Of a stretch of DNA of 64,000 nt, positions 42,748 to 54,110 are shown in pieces (position 1 is the stretch's first letter; every line of letters begins with the position of its first letter). The position numbers and the translations under genes are program-made. The stretch comes from Stropharia rugosoannulata (Eukaryota; Basidiomycota; Agaricomycetes; Agaricales; Strophariaceae): assembly GCA_028532985.1 (NCBI GenBank), contig JANCIK010000011.1, positions 1,674,001 through 1,738,000 on the forward strand, read 5' to 3'. The notes beneath the pieces are model-generated. The model did no database searches and was not told where the DNA came from. It saw only the letters and a list, made by a program, of their open reading frames with translations.

Positions 42748-43539
42748 TGTATGTAGTGGTTTGAAGGAGCGCAGGGAGCGTCACCCGTCGTATTTGAACG
42801 ATCTAGGGAGTGGTGGTGCGACGTCATGGGTATGGTGGTGTGACGTCACTCTTCGTCACGTTCTGACACTTATTTCAATCGGAGATCACTTGTCGACCGG
42901 TATGTCCCGCAGCCGGGCCTTCCGATACTGGTCTTCCCAACCCCTTTATAACACACCATTAACTTGCTTTGAAGTGCCCCTCGTTTTCTCTGTCGCCGTA
43001 CTTGATAATAGGGCGCAAAACATTGCGCATTGTACTCAGCTACCTGCGTCCTGAAGAAGTCGAAGCAGATACTGCGCAGTCTGCGCAGCGTTTTTCAGCG
43101 CATGAAAATGACGCAAAATCAGTTGCCGGAAAGTTAGTTCGAAGTGCGAATTTGCCTGCGAGGCAGACATCGCAGAATGGACTACAATTTGACGCGAAAA
43201 GTCAGAAAAGCAGCTCTAGGTAGACTGGGTCGAACGTGTTGATTACTACCACCCAGACACGATAAATGCGATCGTGGCTTTCCTCGGCTCCTACCTATAG
43301 GGCAAGAACACACGAAATGTTCAAGTATCCGAACACGTCTGCGTGTCGTTTAAATATGGGCCATGGCTGTGCGACGTGTAGTGGGCCTGTCTCTGAGGCC
43401 TTTTTTTTGAAGAGTCTAACGCTCAAGCGCCCATATGCTTAATGGCACCATCTGGATTAATGGGGGCTACTTTGATACTAGCCCTTGCATCAACCCAGAA
43501 CTCAGCCGGATTTATCCATATATTTTACTCATAGGTCTT
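42748..43539. other. Intergenic region
   Basis: About 790 bp, including the promoter of the membrane protein gene. No gene is supported. Confidence 0.4.
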
Positions 43540-43796
43540 TCAGAGAACAGACGCGGGACAATTGCCTTTATCGACTCGGTCTTTGGCTGATGGTAAGCGC
43601 GTTTCGAGACTGCGCAGTGCTAGATAGCTGACGGACCACTGCTTGTGGCAAACCCGAACCCCTTTGGAAGCGCTTATGTCGCGGCCAAGTACGCGCTGCA
43701 CGGCGAGTTACTAGTGTTTATTTTCTAATACATGGTGCTGATGTGTTTTATGTTAAAGGCATGTCAGAGCTCTGCACCAGGAAATCGCGCCTTTCC
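43540..43796 (+). pseudogene. Short-chain dehydrogenase fragment, copy 3
   Basis: Three consecutive SDR exons survive: RGTIAFIDSVFG (with a stop directly after, where intact copies have Trp), NPNPFGSAYVAAKYALHG and the start of the next exon (GMSELCTRK, frame shifted against GMAETLHQE). Splice-site remnants remain between them. The 5' half and the C-terminal half are absent. It is on the same strand as copies 1 and 2. Confidence 0.8.
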
Positions 43797-44116
43797 CAAA
43801 TTTGGTCCAGGGCAATGGAACACAACTTGCATATTATTATTATAGGGGACTAGTTGGTGGCTTGTCGAACCGTACAAGTCTTGTTACGAGGTACTGCTGT
43901 TGGCTGCAGGCTCAATCAATTACTACTGCGTTCAGTGTCATTTCTGAGAGCGAGGACATATGAAGTAATGGGAACCGAATCGAACCTGATCCATGAATAG
44001 ATCGTCACTTTGTCTCTTTACGAAACCCTTTTCTATATCACGGCGAGCAAGAGATGCATCTCTATAAGTCGTATCACATGTTGTCTTTCTAACAGCAGGC
44101 ACTACGCATGAAGAAT
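43797..44116. other. Intergenic region
   Basis: 320 bp between the SDR fragment and the HNH gene's stop codon. Nothing is seen. Confidence 0.5.
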
Positions 44117-45543
44117 TTAATGTACTCCCGCCAACTGCAGGGATCGAACCGATTCTCTCAACACATCTTCGTCCATCACCCTTTCTAGCTCTAACCAGGA
44201 CCGCACAGGAGGAACATTGCCTTCATCGTCCTTGTATTTGTCTAAAAGTTTGTCGAAGAATTTGCCTGCAGCACTCATGTGCAAAATTTCGGTTATGGCA
44301 GCATGAATTGCAAGGTATTGCGGGTTTGGCAAAGGAATATCGCGATTCCGCTTGTGAGAAGATCCAGAGTGGGTGAAGTCATTACTTTGGTCTCTGAAGG
44401 TGACAAGGTCATCCGGAGGGCGGCGTAATATACCCATGTTATTGAAAACCTTCACAGTGTACACATTTTCCTTCTGGATGTATCGTCAGCTATATCAAGA
44501 CAATCGAAGACCACAGTACTGACGCCTGTTGCCTTCAAGCACCAATTAAAGTCGTCATATGCATTATGTGCATCGCTTTGAAGGATCATGCCATTCGAAG
44601 GGTCGTCGAGGTGATCCTGCAAGTCCTCAAATATCTCTTTAGGGAAGCGAGCGTAATTTGCAAGTATGTCAAATGTCGTAATCGCAGACATGAACTGGAT
44701 ATAAAGTCAGTTCTGACAGAAGTAGAACTTGACAGCGCGAGACCTACAGAGGGCGATTTGGGATCTTTGTCAATTTGACCAATTGCCCTACGAAGTATAT
44801 GGCACACCTTCAAGTAAACACTAGGAACGCTTTCGTCCGGCGAAGGGTGGAGTCGATCTTGAAACCCAGTTAGAATACATTGGTATCCATCTCGCATCAT
44901 CAACTTTATGGGGAGGTCAACTAGGCGATATTCTCCAAGAGGCGTCGACTCACGTCGTCTGAGAATGACCCAATTCTGTGGCCTACCCCTTCCCCAACAT
45001 GCGATACCGTTGTCTGAAGAGTTGGGGTGGCTAATTCATGAGGTTCTTCGTCAGGTCGGAATTTATGGCTCCTGCTCGCCTTGACTAAGAGAGATGTCAG
45101 ATATTATTCATCAAAGGACAGTAGCACCGACACATGAAAAGAAAATGAGTTAGCCATGTGACGCCGAGAGCTGCAAGTGTTTCAACCACGTCTTCTCGCC
45201 GACTACAAGCCACGATGGCCGATGCTACATAACGTTTGGCATCCTCTCCTCCGCACTCTTCCGCGTTTGCAAGCATGGCGCGATTAACTTCGTCAAGGTT
45301 CACGGATATCTTGTCGGTGTCTTTTCGATAGGTATAGGTGTGCCGAGGGTCGGGCGCAAACTTCTCTTTGATAATCTTCTCTGCTTCGCGGACTAGTTCT
45401 TGTAGATCGGCCTGGCTATGTTCGACCTCTGCAATGTCATCCTTAAGACTCCCATAAGTTTCAATAGATGAAAGTGAAGAGACAAAAGTCAGAGAACTGA
45501 GTGATGCCGTAGAATCCAACGAATCGCCTCTGTTGTGAGCCAT
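44117..45543 (-). CDS. Fungal HNH-domain protein
   Basis: Predicted 406 residues. Exons (minus): 45134-45543, 44748-45030, 44524-44694, 44117-44473, all GT-AG. The central part MMRDGYQCILTGFQDRLHP, followed by LKVCHILRRAIGQ and FDILANYARFP, DDPSNGMILQSDAHNAYDDF, is the HNH core seen in many Agaricomycete proteins: zinc-like Cys/His positions, then the SNGMIL strand and the downstream histidine. The C-terminal part (PNPQYLAIHAAITEILHMSA, FFDKLLDKYKDDEG) is typical of this fungal subgroup. The N-terminal 130 residues are helical. It may be a nuclease, but activity has not been shown for most such proteins. Its start codon is 75 bp from the truncation point of SDR copy 4. Confidence 0.82.
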
Positions 45544-45617
45544 CGGACAGTTAATCCAAAGACAGTCTTAGGACAAATCCAGTGATTCGAACTCCGACAC
45601 GTGCCCAACCCATCCGT

Positions 45618-46333
45618 ACCACGAACAGCAAACTTGTTTGCGACGTATGCCCCAGCAAAAGGAGCCGCGCTACGATGAAAAGATGAGACACATGTAACGA
45701 AGAGAACCAGGGGAACCCCACTCACGTCCAACCATACACGGACCCAATAAATGCTATCGTCCCCTTTCTGCGTTCACGCATATATGGCAGGAACGCGCGC
45801 GACACGTTCATGGCACCGAAAACATTCGTGCTAGATGGTGAATGAGTACAACAACCCGCGTTCCTTGGTTCGGGGAATGGCTTACTTGAACTGTGCCACC
45901 AAGTCATCATGCGATACCTCTTCCAGTGCGCCACCCAAAAGGTAGCCTAAGCGCAACAAGCGGTACAGGTCGGGCGCGTAAGGCAATGGCGAGCAAAGAC
46001 GGATGAAGCACAAGACGCGCCAGCATTGTTCATCACAACGTCGACATGTCCGTATATCTTGACAACGTCTGCAGCGACCTCGTTGATTTCTGCGGATGGC
46101 GCGGTCACGTCGAGCGGAAGGACAGCTGCGCCCGTGTCCTTGAGGTCAGCAATAGAGGCGAAGGAACCTGCACGCGAGGTGGCGATGACTTTGTCCCCAC
46201 GCGTAAGCGCAGCCAATGTGAGCTCGCGGCCGATCCCTGAGCTGAATATACATTGAGCCAAAAATAACGGTCTCTTTGTCAAATGGACTTACGAGCAGCC
46301 AGTAATGAGCCATACAAGTTGTTCAGAAGGCAT
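45618..46333 (-). pseudogene. Short-chain dehydrogenase copy 4, 3' truncated
   Basis: It begins MPSEQLVWLITGCS and keeps SGIGRELTLAALTRGDKVI, GHVDVVMNNAG, ALEEVSHDDLVAQFK, NVFGAMNVSRAFLPYMRERR, FIGSVYGW and AYVANKFAVRG. It then stops: the two C-terminal exons are absent and the HNH gene begins 75 bp further on. The intron after NNAG (45947-46020) has a GC donor (CTG|GCGCGT). Truncation removes the C-terminal third, so no SDR fold is expected. The breakpoint is near 45618, just past a donor-like gtacgg. Confidence 0.82.
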
Positions 46334-46664
46334 TTTGAGCAAGAGCAGGCTGACGGTCGCATGCAAAAAAAAAGTATTGCTGGCTGGTGCACCCCAAAAA
46401 AGAGACTAGGGCGCTATCCATGAAGCGCCCCGCCAACGACACGAGATTAATCCAATCTGTCACAAAACATCCATTGAAATAAAACTCATCCAATATATAT
46501 ATAGCATAATAACAGGGAATACGACAGCAGCGGGAAAAGTAAGCAATGGGCTAATCATAACTTTGTACAATGAACTCGGAAGTTGAATCGGGTACTAGTT
46601 GAACAATATGTAACGGAGTAATAGAACCTATTACAAGTTAAGTGGACAAGGAAGCAGCTGCCGA
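46334..46664. other. Spacer
   Basis: 330 bp between SDR copy 4's start and the stop of the next minus-strand gene. An A run lies near 46363. No gene is seen. Confidence 0.5.
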
Positions 46665-47780
46665 CTACCTAGCTAGCAGATGCTCTAACTCGGCAATCCT
46701 CTTGCGATCGACAACTTGCGCCCGAGTCAGGTCGTCAATTTTTTTGTCCTTCTTGAACTTGGTCTGTTCAATGTCAGACACCTAAAAGATCCCTTTCAGA
46801 TAGTCACCTTTACAGAAAATGATATCATCACTCACCGTCTTCTCCAAAGTGGCTTTCGCCTCTTCATATATACTGATTAACTTTTCGATTTCCAACCGGT
46901 TGCCTGCATATATGGGGATATTCATGCACTTTCCATCCCCTTTAACTGCCAACACGTCGCTACAGAGATCCTGGAGGACATTGGCAATAGACCCAGCGTA
47001 GTAGTAGCATTGTCCACCGATCAGCAGGTATCGTTCCTCTGCATGATTTATGGCTCGTGCGAGGGTGACCAGCTCGTAGAAATAGAGGGGAGAGTCGTCG
47101 CTGAATGTCAATTTACGGTTGACAACGTCGTCGCCTGAATAACGGCCATTGTGATGGTTGACTAGGAGAGTGACTTTATCATCCGCCACACGTGAGCCGC
47201 GGATTTTGTCACTTGAGCTCGAAGACCCATCGCGCACTACAAAGGAGCCGTTAGACGCCATTTCAGACACCGAAGCAGCGCTATCAGACACAAAAGCAGT
47301 ACTATCGGACAATGATTTGAATAAAGAAGGTCTTTGAGGTGAGGACTGCGCTGGTGACTGATCCAGTTGAGTAGCTGGAGAAGGCAGAGTAGGAGAAGGT
47401 GTAGAAGTGGATGAATCAGGCTCCCCGCCTGTTGGCTCAGTATCCTTCGGAACCATGTGTTCTCCTCGGAATCGCTCTAAGACAACATAGAAAGGGTCTC
47501 TGCGGGTTGCGCCGCGCCTGGGCTTCACTTTGGCAGAGATATACTCGTGCTCGGGAGAGGCAGGCTTCTTGCAGAGTTTGACCTCCTCGACGATCAAGTT
47601 ATGCATTCGTTCGGTTCCGCACAACAGATACTCCCTGCTGATAGTGTTGTAGTATCCGTTTATGTCCTGGCATTTTTCGAGCTGAATCACTTCGATGTAG
47701 TGTTCCTGAGAGTTCGCCATTCCAAGTATTTTGAGGGCACTATTGAAGATCGAAAATAAAGCATCTTTAAAGGACGCCAT
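46665..47780 (-). CDS. Hypothetical protein with C-terminal coiled coil (353 aa)
   Basis: Exons 46836-47780 and 46665-46781 joined by a 54-bp GT-AG intron (46782-46835). Without splicing the frame would end at residue 332 in FCKGDYLKGIF; splicing gives VSDIEQTKFKKDKKIDDLTR then RKRIAELEHLLAR, a clear heptad-like coiled coil. The N-terminal 110 residues (FKDALFSIFNSALKILGM, YNTISREYLLCGTERMHNLI) look folded, 115-195 is Ser/Pro-rich and probably disordered, and 200-310 is a second folded part (AEERYLLIGGQCYYYAGSIA). Family not recognised. It lies immediately downstream of the palindrome at 47910. Confidence 0.75.
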
Positions 47781-48834
47781 TGTGGCTGACTGGTACCAAG
47801 TGGCTCGGACACTTTAATATCAGACCGGATTGCCGCAGTAGGTAGGTCTTAGGTTGGTCCGACTTAGGCAGGTCTTATTTTTGACATATCATTTTCAATG
47901 ATAAACATTGGTGTTAAATACTTTTATCAGGCTTGCAAGCCTAATAAAAGTATTTAACACCAAAACTACGATGGCTGCACACCAAGATTGGTAGGTGCCA
48001 CGCCCTTCCATGATCCATCACTGTTCTCTATCACACATTTCCCCTCTTGTTCACTGGTAAATGAGGGTGTATTCAGCTTACAAACACCAATTAGGTATTC
48101 AGCTCCGAGTCTAGCGGAGGACTTCCTTGGATGCGAGACAAAAACTGAAAACCCTCTGAATATTAAGGTTAAATTGTATTAATTTTTTGCGGGCACAGTC
48201 ATTAATATTTCGAAACATTTCCTTGATCTGTAAGTATGCTTGCGGCAGCCACCACTGCTCCCCGTCGCAGGGTGCAAACTTTGCGTAAACTGCCGTAAAC
48301 TTCAAGAACTTATAGTTGTAGAATAGATAAACTAAAACGTTTTGCATCAACCTGGACAATAATACCGCTAAGTTACTATCATGTCCAATCTTTATATGCC
48401 AGTAGTGCTTTGGGTGCAAGTCATACTTAAACTGGTAAAATGTCTTCCTCATTTGGAAGGATCTGTAGCTTAGATAGCCGGCACTTTTTTTCCATACTAC
48501 TACCGCCGAATCAGCGCAAAACAGTACACATGTAAAGACCGGACTTTAAGAAAAAAATACAAAATGCACGTCTGAGCGGGGGTGTGGTAAGGGAAGACAA
48601 CAACTAGACTCCTGATTCTTCTAGATCGTTACTCTTATTCAAAATGTCAAGTTCAAATGGTACTACATATGAGCAATGTGGCACAAGTAAAAGAATTTGG
48701 TGACATCCCAGACACTGGATACTAGAAGGGTGTAATTGGCTAGACTGCATCTAGAGTCTTGTAGTTAAGGACTTTCTGATACATGATTTATGTGACTTGT
48801 CTTTGCCATGGTCCTCTGCTATATACCTTTACCC
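47781..48834. other. Intergenic region with palindrome and an orphan open frame
   Basis: About 1.05 kb. It contains the palindrome described separately and a minus-strand open frame (48111-48452, 113 codons, aromatic-rich) that I do not recognise. It could be a relic of a longer gene; there is no splice or paralogue support. Confidence 0.4.
47910..47961. repeat. 52-bp near-perfect palindrome
   Basis: Two 26-bp arms meet without a spacer and differ at one position. The left arm starts GGTGTTAAATACTTTTAT and the right arm ends ATAAAAGTATTTAACACC; the centre is aggcttgcaagcct. It could form a cruciform or, if transcribed, a long hairpin. It lies about 130 bp upstream of the minus-strand start at 47780. 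Confidence 0.95.
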
Positions 48835-50079
48835 TCAGTTCTGATAATCTGTGCTGCAGGAAACATCCTTCCATTCCTCGAGATCCTCTAGTGCCTTTTC
48901 ACAGAGACGTTTGACAGTATCGAAGCAGTCGACGCCAATGGCAAGTCCAACAGGCAGCTTCCTGTCTTTGGCGACACCCTCACCCTTTACAACATCGATC
49001 ATGATGTTTACTCCCTTGATAGTATCGCCCCTTTGGTGTCCACTAACAGCTGTAATGAGAGTATAAATTAGCAAGCACGCTCGCCTACTAAAAATAGTAT
49101 ACGTACAAGTAATACCATTATTAAACTCCTCTTCCCGTTTTTTATAATCCTCGATGGAGAGCTCGACGTGCAGTACTTTGTCAAAGACGGCGGTGCGGAA
49201 ATAGCCAAAATCAAAGCAGATGCTGCGCAGACCAAATGGGGCAATTTCGTCGGCCAGTGTGTTGGACATGCCTGAGGACAGTACCATAAGCATGACCAGA
49301 ATGATTACAAGCCACAACGGCTAATGTAAATATGTACCGCGAAGGGCAAACTTTGTTGCAACATATGCCCCAGCAAATGGGGATGTGCTATTTAAAAAGG
49401 TGGAGTCAATACATAGAGCAAGTAAGGATCAAGCTTCAAGGTGAAAAGTTGAACTTTCCTCCAACCCCAGACAGACCCAATAAATGCAACTGTGCCTGTT
49501 TTGCGTTCGCGCATGTGTGGCAGGAATGCACGCGAGACGTTCATGGCACCGAAGACATTTGTGCTAGTAAAAACGTCAACAATGAGTATTCAAGCACATC
49601 AGCCGTACTAATTGGGTGGGACTCGGAAGCGGCTTACTGGAACAATGTCACCATACTGTCGTGAGTAACCTCTTCCAATGCCCCACTCAAGACATATCCT
49701 ATGTGCAATAAAAAATATCAGTAAGAAGGCGGTTAGGACAAATTGAAGTACGAAATGCACCAGCGTTGTTTATCACTACATCAACATGACCATAAATCTT
49801 GATGGCCTCTTCAGCAATTTGGTTAATTTCTGCAACTGGTGCAGTGACGTCTAGCTGAAGAATAGCCGCCCCCGCGTCCTTTAAATCCAAGATGGAGGCA
49901 AAGGATCTGGCACGCGTGGTAGCAATAACCTTGTCACCACGTGCAAGTACAGCCAGAGCGAGCTCGCGGCCTATGCCTGAGCTAAATAAATATGGCCTAA
50001 GTACACGAATGAGTGGATCAAAGGTATTTGTCGCTTACGAGCAGCCGGTAATAAACCATATGAGCTGTTTAGAAGACAT
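48835..50079 (-). CDS. Short-chain dehydrogenase copy 5 (complete but with a GA splice donor)
   Basis: Full set of SDR exons: MSSKQLIWFITGCS / SGIGRELALAVLARGDKVI / GHVDVVINNAG / LSGALEEVTHD / NVFGAMNVSRAFLPHMRER / FIGSVWGW / AYVATKFALR / GMSNTLADEIAPFGLR / a C-terminal exon ending CSTDYQN. Cofactor and catalytic motifs TGCSSGIG, NNAG and YVATK are intact. All junctions are GT-AG except the intron at 49388-49458, whose donor reads AG|GAAAGT. No nearby GT keeps the frame, and retention would introduce a stop. The gene is therefore either spliced through a rare GA donor or newly inactive. No other lesion was found. Confidence 0.7.
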
Positions 50080-50904
50080 TTTTTCAAGGTATTATTGCAC
50101 GATGATAGGAGTTGCTGCGTTCTGTCTGAAAGTAGAGTCCTGCAACACTGTACTTATATGATTCACACTGTAGCCAACTGCGGCAATATCAAGTGATGGA
50201 GGCTTGCGTGCTCGCCACGTACAATGTTCCGTGATGTTAATTTACCTTCTGGTCTTTCATCTTTGTATAGTATAGAAGTTAGCACTTCAGCTTAAAGGCT
50301 CAATCATTCCCACAGAGAAGGTTGATATGCCAATTTGGTCGGAATATGCATTGGTTCTGAGCCCCGCTGATTGATACATATTGAAAAAGAAGTTGATCAT
50401 TAACGGCTAACGCAAAGAAGTTCGATTGTTTCCCAATCGTTCGTAATTTTATAGGGTTTCATCGTCGCACGCAGTACACACTGGTCTCATCTGCCAAACA
50501 TAGACAGAATATAGAATTAAATAGTCATTGACTCAAAAAACAAGGATTTGTTTCACAGAATATTAAGGTAGCTAATTGAGAGCTGGCGACCCTTTGCATT
50601 TGGACTAAGATTCTTAACAGACTCAGTGGATTTGGTAAAAGATATTTTCTAAGGGCGAATGCATACATTCATCACATTGTATAGGCGTTAAAGTGGATAC
50701 CCTAGAGTAGTAAGCGAAATGCAGTGGTCCAAGAAGCTCAAACATTCACACTACAATGACTTGTCTCATGACTTGTTATCCCAATGTTATCTCAAGATTT
50801 GATCCTCCAAAGTTCACATTTACGTCAGTTCTGGAGATGTGTGCTGTACGCAACATTTTTCCTGTCGTAAAGATAAACTACTCTTTCTCAAAGACGATTT
50901 TTAC
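50080..50904. other. Intergenic region upstream of SDR copy 5
   Basis: About 825 bp, AT-rich, including the promoter of copy 5. No gene is seen. Confidence 0.45.
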
Positions 50905-50965
50905 TGTGGACTCGGAGTCAGGTCGACGATAAGCGTCTTCTTGTCTTTGGCAACTCCCTTGACAC
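50905..50965 (-). pseudogene. Tiny short-chain dehydrogenase relic
   Basis: A stretch around 50920-50960 (cgtcttcttgtctttggcaa) matches in order the C-terminal exon of SDR copies 5 and 6 at 48950-48980 and 52825-52850 (gcttcttgcctttggcga in copy 6). Only about 50-60 bp are recognisable. Short similarity, so moderate certainty. Confidence 0.5.
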
Positions 50966-51432
50966 ACGAGTACAACACTAATAATGACATGTGCCGCGCT
51001 GTGCCGCCAGGTGAGGTATCGTGCCGCGTTGTCAGCAAAGCATCACGCCGCTTTTCACATCCATATCTTTTTTATGCCTATTCAAGTATTCCAGGATTAC
51101 TGAATGCTGAATTTGCAAGCTTTGTATACATCTATGTAACTCTTGAACTAAGGGATCCATGTTTTATGGTTCCGTCCATTTTTTTCTTGAGTAGGCATGT
51201 CGCCCTCTTGAGTTAATTTGGCTCCCGTGATAAGAGTATTTCTGATTTAACTATATTTCTTCCAGTGCTAATGTACTATATATGACATGCCGCTTTTGGC
51301 TCATGATGTGAACAAGGCAACAGTGGTGTCAGGCGCGGCAAATCATCTGGCTCAGTGGCTATTGGATAACCTAAAACCTTCTTTAAATCAAAGGGAACTA
51401 TTTCTATGTTTCGCAAATTTATTTAAGCTCTG
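50966..51432. other. Intergenic region
   Basis: 470 bp, AT-rich, without recognised features. It holds the 3' flank of the beta-trefoil-like gene. Confidence 0.45.
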
Positions 51433-52228
51433 CTATACCAAGCTATGCGCAGTGAAGAACCATTGCTGTCTCAAATCCGAAGGGTTCAAAGTTTGTAACG
51501 TAATCTAGGCAATCCGTGAGTATGACTGCATTCAAATGATAATTATTACGTAGTAAAATAAAATACTTGCCTGCGTTCCGAAAGCCGTGGATAACAGACT
51601 CCAGGCGAGATTGCGCCCCGAGAGTTGAATTCTGAAAGTGGGAAGCATAAAAAATATCAGTATTCCGGTGTTAAAATATACGCAAGCAAAGTTGTCATAG
51701 CATACATCGTTCCCTCAGAGCCTTGCACGAAGGACCAGTCAGAGTTCCCAATCGGGATAAACGGAGGAACTGGGAAGGTGGTGTTGCACAGGATAATGCC
51801 AGAGCCAGCCGACCCGCCGTCGCTTGCATCCACGACCACGAATTGCTGGGCCTCTTCGTTGAACATAGTCGTCATTGCCGAATTGATCGTAAACTGCATT
51901 CAACAAAATCATGGTTAGTGGCTGCATCCCAGGAGGTAGAATGATTACTGACAATGTGATTAGAGAGGATCTCCGTGTCTGGAGTCTATAGAATTGCATA
52001 TCAAAAATTTGGTTTATTGTGTCGATAGGATAGACTCACCGGAAACGCTCCAAGGGGCACACCTTCCTGAGCCAGAGGTACGCCTGGCGAGGACCCAGTG
52101 AGAACCCGGAGGCCGTTGCCTACATTTACAATAAAGTATGACCCGGGAGTCAAGGCTTGACCTGCTGCAAAGAACAAGAGAGTCGACAGGCCTGTTAGAA
52201 TCAGGAACAAGGGGCTTTGCAGAAGCAT
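51433..52228 (-). CDS. Secreted beta-trefoil-like (ricin-B-type lectin-like) protein
   Basis: Predicted 180 residues from exons (minus) 52040-52228, 51953-51985, 51706-51893, 51571-51631 and 51433-51504, total 543 nt. A signal peptide (LFLILTGLSTLLFFAAGQA) precedes LTPGSYFIVNVGNGLRVLTG, a typical first strand pair of small fungal trefoil proteins, with similar repeats FVVVDASDGGSAGSGIILCN and IIQLSGRNLAWSLLST and the end DLRQQWFFTAHSLV, where the QQW resembles the lectin Q-x-W signature. The last intron (51505-51570) is GC-AG with the strong donor CAG|GCAAGT; the full C-terminus is obtained only with it. Carbohydrate binding or protease inhibition are both possible for this fold; the sequence does not decide. 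Confidence 0.72.
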
Positions 52229-52713
52229 GATGGAACCGAGTGGTACGATAACAAGGGTGAAGGTTAATTCTGATGGGCGGGGGCGCTATATATCTGCAGA
52301 AGTAATCATGAAATAAGTACAGACAGAGGCTTCACATGCTGACTGCGGAATAATTTATATCTCGTCTAGGAGTACAAGTGCAGCTATCATCGTCTGTCTG
52401 GCTAATGTGCCACATTGAGTAGTATTTTGTTGGGATCTATCATTTTTGGCAGCTTGTTATCTAAATAAAGCTAGAGCGGCGAGAACGCGCCTATCCTGGG
52501 CTATATATGTCCGTTTAACCGGATAAAGACCCACGCTGACCGTTAGTACACGGTGTTTTCAGGTTATCTGATTATCATAGTTAGGAGATTTGGCACCCTG
52601 GTTTACGCACAACGGATGAGAAAATATTTCTACCCGGCTACAATGGTGGGATGCTGAAACATTTCAAATTGTCTTTGACATGACCGTCCACTAGTATGTA
52701 ATTTGCTTGAGCT
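52229..52713. other. Intergenic region
   Basis: 485 bp, promoter of the beta-trefoil-like gene and 3' flank of SDR copy 6. No gene is seen. Confidence 0.5.
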
Positions 52714-53905
52714 CTAGAAATCTGTGCTGCAAGAAGCGTCCTTCCATTCTTCGAGATCTCCCAGTTTCTTTTTACAGAGATCTTTGACAATATTGAAGCA
52801 GTCGACACCAATGACGAGTCCGATAGGCGGCTTCTTGCCTTTGGCGAGACCCTCATCCTTTACAACATCGGTAATAATGTTTACACCCTTGACAGTGTCA
52901 CCTCTTTGGTTTCCATTTATAGCCGGAAGGAAAGCGTGTACTAGCAAGGAAATGCTTCTATTGCAATAAAAGTATACATACAAGCAATGTAATTGATAAA
53001 TTCCTCCTCCCTTTCCCTGTAATCCTCAATGACAGGTTCAAAGTGAGGTATATTATCAAAGATGGAGCTGCGTCAAAACAGATGCTGCGCAAACCGAAGG
53101 GAGAAATTTCTTCGTGAAGTGTGTTGGACATGCCTGAATACGGAGTCATAAACATGCAGCACATCATCAGTGTACGACCATCCAAGTACGTACCGCGAAG
53201 AGCGAAATTGGTTCCGATTATGTACGCCCCAGAAAAAGGGGCAGAGCTATTTTGGAAAGCTGAGATACATATATAGCAAGCAGAATTCAATCAACAACTT
53301 GCCTCCAGCCCAACACGGACCCAATGAAAGCGATTGTACCTGTTCTGCGCTCACGCATATACGGCAGAAACGCGCGCGAAATGTTGATAGCATCGAAGAC
53401 ATTCGTGCTACACATGTCATCACAATGTGTGAATGTGAGAGGCGGTTCGAGAGCGCCTCACTTGAACTGTGCCACCATGCTTTCGTGCGTCACCTCTTCC
53501 AATGCGCCTGCCACGCCATATCCTATGCGTATTTAAAACCAAAGTAGTCAGGCGGCCACTGGGTGGCTAGGACGCTATGGAGTATGTATGTCAGCGTTGT
53601 TTATGACGACGTCGACATGTCCATATATCTTCACAGCCTCTCCCGCGATTTGATTGATATCTGATACTGGCGCAGTCACATCCAACAGAAGAACAGCAGC
53701 TCCCGCATCCTTTAGATCAGAGATAGAGGCGAACGACCCTGCGCGGGCAGTAGCGATGACTTTTTCCCCACGCGCAAGCGCGGCCAGAGCGAGTTCGCGG
53801 CCAATACTCGAGCTAGATGTGTTGAGCAAGACAATACCAAATGGGTTATTTACCCAAGTAACTTACGAGCAGCCAGTGATGAACCATACAAACTATTGAG
53901 GAGAC
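52714..53905 (-). pseudogene. Short-chain dehydrogenase copy 6 (broken)
   Basis: All SDR exons are recognisable, but there are several lesions. The fifth codon is TAG (ATG TCT CCT CAA TAG, then FVWFITGC). The donor after the NNA segment is lost. The active-site segment has an insertion (AYIIGTNFALR in place of AYVASKFALR). The exon after GMSNTLHEEISPFGLRSICF has a deletion that shifts the frame until the next intron. One intron (53247-53302) has the donor AG|GCAAGT at the same position where copy 5 has AG|GAAAGT. The C-terminal exon ends CSTDF-stop. Clearly non-functional. Confidence 0.85.
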
Positions 53906-54110
53906 ATGACGCGCGGCTTTACTACGTAGTGTAGAAATTGTGTACTGGCGGCAGAAACTTGCTCGCTTTATATGAAGCTTCGAAGCCTCCAAAGGTCTTC
54001 CAGCCACGTATATGGTCCAACAACTTTCTGTAACCAATTTACTAATCTGTGTTACGATTCCTTGACAGCGAAAATTAGTCGGACAGAATGAGGGAAGCAG
54101 CATGAAAATA
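53906..54110. other. Spacer
   Basis: 205 bp between the SDR pseudogene and the GH92 stop codon. Nothing is seen. Confidence 0.5.

Noticed and set aside
44473..44523. A GC-AG reading (donor AAG|GCAACA at 44532) for the third HNH intron
   Set aside because: A normal GT-AG donor nine bases further on (GGC|GTCAGT) also keeps frame and gives a plausible KATG-KENVYTV junction, so GC need not be invoked.
48111..48452. 113-codon minus-strand open frame
   Set aside because: Possible gene relic, but without a recognised family, splice evidence or paralogue; left as part of the intergenic entry.
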